Source of the DNA: an uncultured Cytophagaceae bacterium
Lineage (GTDB): Bacteria > Bacteroidota > Bacteroidia > Cytophagales > Spirosomataceae
DNA length: 17,710 nt
Reading direction: 5' to 3'
NCBI GenBank assembly: GCA_938008575.1
Contig: CALLKB010000192.1
Span: 1 to 17,710 of the forward strand
In this document: positions 13,678-17,710 of the stretch, one piece after another
How the letters are laid out: each line of letters opens with the position of its first letter
How positions within the stretch are numbered: position 1 is the stretch's first letter
Notes under the pieces: model-generated
Database searches by the model: none
Seen by the model: only the letters and a program-made list of their open reading frames with translations
Told to the model about the DNA's origin: nothing
Translations under genes and position numbers: made by a program

Positions 13678-14967
13678 ATGACATTTCAAGAGTTACACCT
13701 CATTGAGCCGATCTTAAAGGCACTCAACGAGGAGGGTTATACGAACCCAACACCCATTCAAGCACAAGCGATTCCGATTGTATTAAAAGGCACCGACCTA
13801 TTAGGTTGTGCCCAAACAGGTACTGGAAAAACTGCTGCTTTTACTTTGCCCATCATCCAATTAATGGATGCCAAGCAAACCTTCCAAAAACCAAAAAAAA
13901 TTCGTGCCTTAATCGTAACTCCCACACGTGAGTTAGCGATTCAAATTGGCGAAAGCTTTAAAGCTTATGCACGTCACACTTCCTTGAACTATACCGTTAT
14001 TTTCGGCGGAGTAGGGCAGAGTCCACAAGTTTCCGCCCTTCGTGCCGGAGTCGATGTGGTTATTGCTACTCCAGGTCGTTTATTGGATTTGATGAATCAA
14101 AAACATTTGTCGATTGCCAATGTTGAATATTTCGTTCTCGATGAAGCCGATCGTATGCTCGATATGGGCTTTATTCATGATGTAAGAAAACTATTAGCTG
14201 CATTGCCTCGTCAAAGACAATCGCTCTTTTTCTCGGCAACCATGCCTCCAGAAATCGTTCAATTGGCCGCGTCTATTTTGCGAAATCCTGCTGAGGTATC
14301 TGTTACGCCTGTTTCCTCGACCGTTGAAATCATCAATCAATCCGTTTATTTTGTTGACAAAAACAACAAGAATACCTTATTGCTCGATATCCTAGAAGAT
14401 ACCAAAATCAAAACTGCCCTGGTTTTCACACGGACAAAACATGGTGCCGATAAAGTTGTCAAGGTACTATTGAAAGCTGGTATCAAAGCTGAAGCGATTC
14501 ACGGAAATAAATCCCAAAATGCACGTCAAACGGCATTGAAAAACTTTACGGCTCAAACAACGCGTGTATTAGTTGCGACCGATATTGCCGCGCGTGGTAT
14601 TGATGTGGATGATTTGGAATATGTCATTAATTTTGAATTACCGAATATCCCAGAAACCTATGTTCACCGGATTGGTCGGACAGGGCGTGCGGGTGCCAAT
14701 GGTACTGCCATTTCCTTCTGTGATATTGAGGAAAAAGCCTATTTGAAGGATATTGAAAAGGTTATTGGCAAGAAAGTTCCTGTTGTGGAAGCGCATCGTT
14801 ACCCGATGAAGGTTTTAACAATCGAGAAAAAAGCCAAACAAGGACCTCCAAATCGTGGAGGAAAACCTGCTGGACCTGGAGCTGCAGCGAAACCTGCCGA
14901 TAATCCGCGTTCGTTCGATAAAGCAAAAGCTGGCCGTAAATGGTACGGCAAAAAGAATACATATTAA
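13678..14967 (+). CDS. DEAD-box ATP-dependent RNA helicase, RhlE-like
   Basis: The chosen start at 13678 ([16 protein letters not shown]) gives 429 residues; the 23 codons upstream in the same frame lie in a hairpin and do not look like helicase. All motifs are present: Q motif GYTNPTPIQ (20-28), I AQTGTGKT (45-52), Ia PTRELA (82-87), Ib TPGR (131-134), II DEAD (155-158), III SAT (186-188), [11 protein letters not shown] (300-309), [12 protein letters not shown] (330-339). The basic, low-complexity tail after about 382 (Gly/Pro/Ala/Lys, ending KWYGKKNTY) is probably an RNA-binding extension. Such helicases remodel RNA in ribosome assembly, decay or cold adaptation. miaA starts 1 nt after the stop, so the two are co-transcribed. 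Confidence 0.95.
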   Translation: MTFQELHLIEPILKALNEEGYTNPTPIQAQAIPIVLKGTDLLGCAQTGTGKTAAFTLPIIQLMDAKQTFQKPKKIRALIVTPTRELAIQIGESFKAYARHTSLNYTVIFGGVGQSPQVSALRAGVDVVIATPGRLLDLMNQKHLSIANVEYFVLDEADRMLDMGFIHDVRKLLAALPRQRQSLFFSATMPPEIVQLAASILRNPAEVSVTPVSSTVEIINQSVYFVDKNNKNTLLLDILEDTKIKTALVFTRTKHGADKVVKVLLKAGIKAEAIHGNKSQNARQTALKNFTAQTTRVLVATDIAARGIDVDDLEYVINFELPNIPETYVHRIGRTGRAGANGTAISFCDIEEKAYLKDIEKVIGKKVPVVEAHRYPMKVLTIEKKAKQGPPNRGGKPAGPGAAAKPADNPRSFDKAKAGRKWYGKKNTY

Positions 14968-14968
14968 G

Positions 14969-15862
14969 ATGAAAAAAACACTTTTGGTCATTGCGGGTCC
15001 TACGGCTGTTGGCAAAACAGCTTTATGTGTCGAAATGGCCAAAAGTTTTCATACCGAAATCATCTCCGCCGATTCTCGGCAATTTTACCAAGAATTGAGC
15101 ATTGGTACCGCAAAACCCAGTCGAGATGAACAGGGTGGTGTCAAGCATCATTTCATTGATTCTCATTCCATTCACGACTATTTTTCCCCGGGTGATTTCG
15201 AGCGTGAGGCCCTGAAAGTCCTGACGGATTTATTCCAAACACATGATATTGTCATCTTGACTGGAGGTTCAGGTTTATACCTAAAGGCCCTCATGGAAGG
15301 TTTGGATGATATGCCCGATGTGGATTTAAATCTACGGGAAAACCTGATGCTTGCTTTGGAAACGGATGGTTTGGAAAAACTCTTCACTCAACTTCAGTCC
15401 TTAGATCCTGAATATGCCACGAAAGTGGATTCGCAGAATCCCCAACGGGTTGTGCGGGCTTTGGAAGTATGTTTATCTACTGGCAAATCCTACACGTCAT
15501 TCCGCAATCAGCAAAAAGCCGATCGTCCTTTTGAGATGATTAAGATCTGCCTAGACCGACCGCGTGAGGAATTGTATGCGCGAATCGACTTGCGCATGGA
15601 TATGATGTTGGCCGACGGATTAGTTCAAGAAGCCAAAGATTTTGAGGCTTTTCAGGACCGATACGCCTTAAAAACCTTAGGCTACAAAGAAGTATATGGT
15701 TTTTTCCGAGGTGAGTATGACGAAGCCGAAATGGTTCGTTTGTTGAAGCGAAACTCTAGGCATTATGCCAAAAAACAATTAACCTGGTTCCGTCATCAGG
15801 ATGACTTTGAGTTTGTGCATCCCGACAAAGCAATCGATTACATTCAAGGCAAGCTTAAATAA
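14969..15862 (+). CDS. miaA: tRNA dimethylallyltransferase
   Basis: Transfers a dimethylallyl group to N6 of A37 in tRNAs reading UNN codons, the first step towards ms2i6A. The chosen start at 14969 (MKKTLLVIAGPTAVGKT) gives 297 residues, normal for MiaA; the longer in-frame extension lies inside the helicase gene. Motifs: P-loop GPTAVGKT (10-17), ISADSRQFY (32-40) with the catalytic Asp35, TGGSGLYLKAL (98-108), QNPQRVVRALEV (156-167) and RNSRHYAKKQLTWFR (261-275). It is translated right after the DEAD-box gene (1-nt gap) and its last 19 nt overlap the end of the convergent rhodanese gene. Confidence 0.97.
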   Translation: MKKTLLVIAGPTAVGKTALCVEMAKSFHTEIISADSRQFYQELSIGTAKPSRDEQGGVKHHFIDSHSIHDYFSPGDFEREALKVLTDLFQTHDIVILTGGSGLYLKALMEGLDDMPDVDLNLRENLMLALETDGLEKLFTQLQSLDPEYATKVDSQNPQRVVRALEVCLSTGKSYTSFRNQQKADRPFEMIKICLDRPREELYARIDLRMDMMLADGLVQEAKDFEAFQDRYALKTLGYKEVYGFFRGEYDEAEMVRLLKRNSRHYAKKQLTWFRHQDDFEFVHPDKAIDYIQGKLK

Positions 15863-16125
15863 GCTTCTAGACCTCCTGTAACATTTTGGGCGAGATAACC
15901 TTTGGCCATTAACAGCCGACAGGCGATTTGACTTTGCGTACCGTTGTAGCAGATGACGGTGTATAAAATCGTGGGATTTAATTCTTGGATGCGTGTTAAT
16001 AAATCATCCAAAGGGATGTGGATACCCCCTAAATCAAAATCCGCTCGTTCCCTGGGCGTTCGAATGTCCAACAGGGAAAGAGCGGATAAATGTTCCTTGA
16101 AATCGTTCGCGGAAATGGATTGCAT
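15844..16125 (-). CDS. Single-domain rhodanese-like protein (distal)
   Basis: The chosen start at 16125 (MQSISANDFKEHL), 1 nt after the stop of the upstream rhodanese gene, gives 93 residues. Rhodanese features: LLDIRTPRERADFDLGGIHIPL (18-39) and the active-site loop CYNGTQS with Cys59. The loop length is that of sulfurtransferases, but the residues differ from the more usual CRSGxRS. It probably carries persulfide sulfur in the cytoplasm; the acceptor is unknown. It is the last gene of a three-gene unit, and its 3' end overlaps miaA by 19 nt tail to tail. Confidence 0.85.
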   Translation of the reverse strand: MQSISANDFKEHLSALSLLDIRTPRERADFDLGGIHIPLDDLLTRIQELNPTILYTVICYNGTQSQIACRLLMAKGYLAQNVTGGLEAYLSLP

Positions 16126-16126
16126 C

Positions 16127-16426
16127 TTAATATCCAGCGGCTTGCCAAGCGAGCATGCCACCTAATACGTTGCGAACATTCGTGAAACCTTCGCTTTCTA
16201 AATATTCTTTGGCACGACCTGAACGTGCGCCAGAACGACAATGCACTAAAATTTCTTGGCCTTTCCAGGCTTCGATTTCTTCCAAACGGTCAGGCAATTC
16301 GCCCAAAGGAATCAGTTTTGCCCCGATGTTGAATTCATCGAATTCATATTCTTCGCGGACATCGATGAGGTTCAAGTTTTCCCCTTTGTCCAAACGCTCT
16401 TTTAATTCTTCAATTGTAATATCCAT
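16127..16426 (-). CDS. Single-domain rhodanese-like sulfurtransferase (proximal)
   Basis: The chosen start at 16426 (MDITIEELKERL), 2 nt after the PASTA gene stop, gives 99 residues. It has the classic rhodanese pattern: LIDVREEYEFDEFNIGAKLIPLGEL (20-44), active-site loop VHCRSGARSGRA with Cys63, and the C-terminal NVLGGMLAW. The CRSGARS loop is that of GlpE/PspE-type thiosulfate or persulfide sulfurtransferases. No signal peptide, so it is cytoplasmic. It sits immediately before a second, divergent rhodanese, suggesting a tandem duplication followed by divergence. Confidence 0.9.
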   Translation of the reverse strand: MDITIEELKERLDKGENLNLIDVREEYEFDEFNIGAKLIPLGELPDRLEEIEAWKGQEILVHCRSGARSGRAKEYLESEGFTNVRNVLGGMLAWQAAGY

Positions 16427-16428
16427 GA

Positions 16429-17199
16429 TTATTGATCTTCGCCACCCACAACCCAAAGGTCGATCAGGTCGCCAGGTTTAACACTTGTTCCTTCGCAAGT
16501 CGCACAGCTCTGTTTAAAGACAGTTCCTGCGGGAAATGAGTCATTCGCTTCGTAGGTGATTTTACCCACTTTTAAATTCATTCCTGCCAAAACAATGGTC
16601 ACTTCATCCATTGGCTTACCCACAAAATCAGGAATCTCCATGTCGACATCCGCCGTACCATTTCCGATGTATAAATCGACCATCGTACCTTTTGGGATAC
16701 TTGCACCCGCTTCTATTTTTTTGCCAAAGGCTTGAACTTCAATAACTTCCTTCACACGCGGGTCATTCACCTCATGCACTATTCCTTTGCGCAAGCCAGC
16801 AATGTATAATTGTTGCTCCGCACTGCGAACCGACAATCCAACTAAAGTTGGCAACTTAATCGTAGGCGGTGTTTCTGAATTAATCGTAATGTAAATTTTA
16901 CGACCTGATTTTACTAAAGCATTTGGCAAAGGATATTGGGATAAAACTGTCAATGGAGGTTTATCAGCCGTATACGTGCAATCAGCTACCTCGTAAGATA
17001 AGTCATTGGCATCAATGGCCTCTTCCATTTTGTCGACTGTCATGCCCTTCAAATTAGGCACTTGAATCGTTTCGCCATGGTGCGTACTCCAAGGTAAATA
17101 CACAAAGAAAAAGCCAAAGAATAACACAAGAAACAACGAGATTAATATCGCGATGTGTGTGATTAAGTCCTTCTTAGATTGCGTGGGTATTTGAGCCAT
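16429..17199 (-). CDS. PASTA-domain membrane protein without kinase domain
   Basis: 256 residues. A short basic cytoplasmic N-terminus, one transmembrane segment (about 14-36), then three PASTA repeats outside the membrane: about 44-109 (IQVPNLKGMTVDKMEEAI), 112-182 (IKLPTLVGLSVRSAEQQL) and 187-253 (MEIPDFVGKPMDEVTIVL). PASTA domains bind peptidoglycan fragments or beta-lactams in other proteins. The Ser/Thr kinase domain found in Gram-positive relatives is absent, as is usual for this type in Bacteroidota. The third repeat holds a CxxC (Cys232-Ala-Thr-Cys235) where most PASTA repeats have a Pro/Gly turn. It heads a unit with two rhodanese genes, with 2-nt and 1-nt gaps. Confidence 0.9.
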   Translation of the reverse strand: MAQIPTQSKKDLITHIAILISLFLVLFFGFFFVYLPWSTHHGETIQVPNLKGMTVDKMEEAIDANDLSYEVADCTYTADKPPLTVLSQYPLPNALVKSGRKIYITINSETPPTIKLPTLVGLSVRSAEQQLYIAGLRKGIVHEVNDPRVKEVIEVQAFGKKIEAGASIPKGTMVDLYIGNGTADVDMEIPDFVGKPMDEVTIVLAGMNLKVGKITYEANDSFPAGTVFKQSCATCEGTSVKPGDLIDLWVVGGEDQ

Positions 17200-17350
17200 G
17201 TGTGGAAATACGTATTTGTTGCAAGATAGTTAAAACAATAACGCAAGGCAAATGGAAAGATAGACGGTAGAGGTAAGTTGACTAGTTGGATTATTAGTAT
17301 CTGACTTTTAGCATAAAAATGTTGTATCATATTTTTCATGTTAAGAGGCC
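17200..17350. other. Upstream region of the PASTA gene, no gene seen
   Basis: AT-rich sequence with no convincing reading frame. It should contain the promoter of the PASTA/rhodanese unit on the minus strand, but no exact TAnnTTTG element is present; the closest is TATCTTGC on the minus strand near 17227, one base short of the consensus. The heptamer and hairpin repeats begin at about 17351. Confidence 0.5.
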
Positions 17351-17607
17351 AACGTCTACAGTCTAATGTCTAAGGTCAATAAGACGCGAAGTATCGCGTC
17401 TCTACTATCGAAGGTCCAACGTCCAATGACCAACGTTCACAGTCTAAAGTCCAACGTCGATTAGACGCGAAGTATCGCGTCTCTACAATTGAAAGTCCAA
17501 AGTCCAAATTCCAATGTCCACAGTCTAAAGTCCAACGTAGATTAGACGCGAGGTATCGTATATCTACAAGCCAGCGTCCAATGTCTAAAGTCCAAAGTCT
17601 AAAAAAA
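17351..17607. repeat. 81-nt higher-order tandem repeat of REP-like hairpin plus heptamers
   Basis: The hairpin core AGACGCGA-RGTA-TCGCGTCT starts at 17382, 17463 and 17544, exactly 81 nt apart; the third copy is decayed on its right arm (TCGTATAT). Between hairpins each unit has seven in-register 7-mers (for example AAGGTCC, AACGTCC, AATGACC, AACGTTC, ACAGTCT, AAAGTCC, AACGTCG at 17411-17459) and then ATT. Partial units flank both sides (four heptamers at 17351-17378; heptamers at 17573-17600). The consensus is about AANGTCC. Confidence 0.85.
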
Positions 17608-17661
17608 TCCGAAGCAAAAAGTATTCAGTTGCTTTTGCAGACTGATACAATTCACTTCGGA
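17601..17661 (-). terminator. Reverse-strand terminator of a gene beyond the right edge
   Basis: Read on the minus strand, TCCGAAG (17661-17655) pairs with CTTCGGA (17614-17608) and is followed by seven T residues (17607-17601). The 40-nt loop holds two further inverted pairs, 17614-17619 with 17633-17638 and 17621-17629 with 17641-17648, which interlock. It would end a leftward transcript entering from the right of the window. Confidence 0.55.
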
Positions 17662-17673
17662 CTTAATTCCTCC

Positions 17674-17710
17674 GGACTAGCGACTAGTGACTGACGACTA
17701 GCGACTAATA
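17674..17710. repeat. Third heptamer array, consensus CGACTAG
   Basis: Five consecutive 7-mers in register: GGACTAG, CGACTAG, TGACTGA, CGACTAG, CGACTAA, then TA at the window edge. The array probably continues to the right. Its word differs from the AANGTCC array 74 nt away and from the GAGTNRA array at 9205-9391, but the period is the same. Confidence 0.7.

Noticed and set aside
14855..14968. Longer miaA frame starting inside the helicase gene
   Set aside because: The P-loop belongs within the first 10-17 residues of MiaA; the extension is out-of-frame helicase tail sequence.
17351..17607. CRISPR-like array of regularly spaced palindromes
   Set aside because: Spacing is regular (81 nt), but the intervening sequence is itself repetitive heptamers shared between units, there are only three palindromes, one is decayed, and no cas gene is present.
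17608..17661. Possible tRNA or tRNA fragment (7-bp end stem TCCGAAG/CTTCGGA)
   Set aside because: Only 54 nt long, no D or T-psi-C arm, no anticodon loop; the T7 tail on the minus strand fits a terminator better.

Overview
The window looks like a core-genome segment of a member of the Bacteroidota, possibly a freshwater Cytophagales-type bacterium. This rests on gene content (a DUF6141-type protein, an RqcH/NFACT protein, a vSGLT-like sodium/sugar symporter, a PASTA protein without a kinase domain), on start sites that mostly lack strong Shine-Dalgarno sequences, on one good TAnnTTTG-type promoter, and on intergenic regions full of palindromes and 7-nt repeats. The phylum is fairly secure; the finer placement is a guess. 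No phage, transposase, CRISPR array, rRNA or tRNA gene is visible.

Layout. 1-2178 (+): ClpB disaggregase, cut by the left edge. 2179-2345: cluster of palindromes, including the clpB terminator. 2346-5183 (-): a four-gene run read right to left, namely a DUF4160 protein, a DUF2442 protein, an FAH-family protein and an alpha-ketoglutarate-semialdehyde-type aldehyde dehydrogenase; a candidate promoter separates the first two from the last two. 5272-5865 (-) and 5889-7451 (+): divergent yigZ/IMPACT and rqcH genes. 7532-9205 (+): vSGLT-like symporter, convergent with acs (9396-11285, -), which follows an MHS-family MFS transporter (11290-12936, -). 13004-13462 (+): small membrane protein with a DUF6141/PH-like domain. 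13505-13613: compound GC-rich palindrome. 13678-15862 (+): DEAD-box RNA helicase and miaA, 1 nt apart. 15844-17199 (-): PASTA-domain membrane protein followed by two single-domain rhodaneses, tightly packed. 17200-17710: no gene; 81-nt higher-order repeats, 7-nt repeats and a reverse-strand terminator.

How the genes fit together. The FAH protein and the dehydrogenase match the last two steps of non-phosphorylating pentose oxidation (2-keto-3-deoxypentonate to 2-oxoglutarate semialdehyde to 2-oxoglutarate). The MFS transporter and Acs suggest uptake and activation of acetate or a related short acid. ClpB, YigZ, RqcH, the DEAD-box helicase and MiaA all serve protein or RNA quality control and translation, but they are housekeeping genes and their proximity need not mean co-regulation.

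The least explained material is between genes. Three separate intergenic arrays share an exact 7-nt period but have different consensus words (about GAGTNRA at 9205-9391, AANGTCC at 17351-17600, CGACTAG at 17674-17710). The AANGTCC array is interleaved with a hairpin (core AGACGCGA-RGTA-TCGCGTCT) that also stands alone at 2309-2340. This resembles a REP-like plus heptamer-repeat system and is the best candidate here for something little described.
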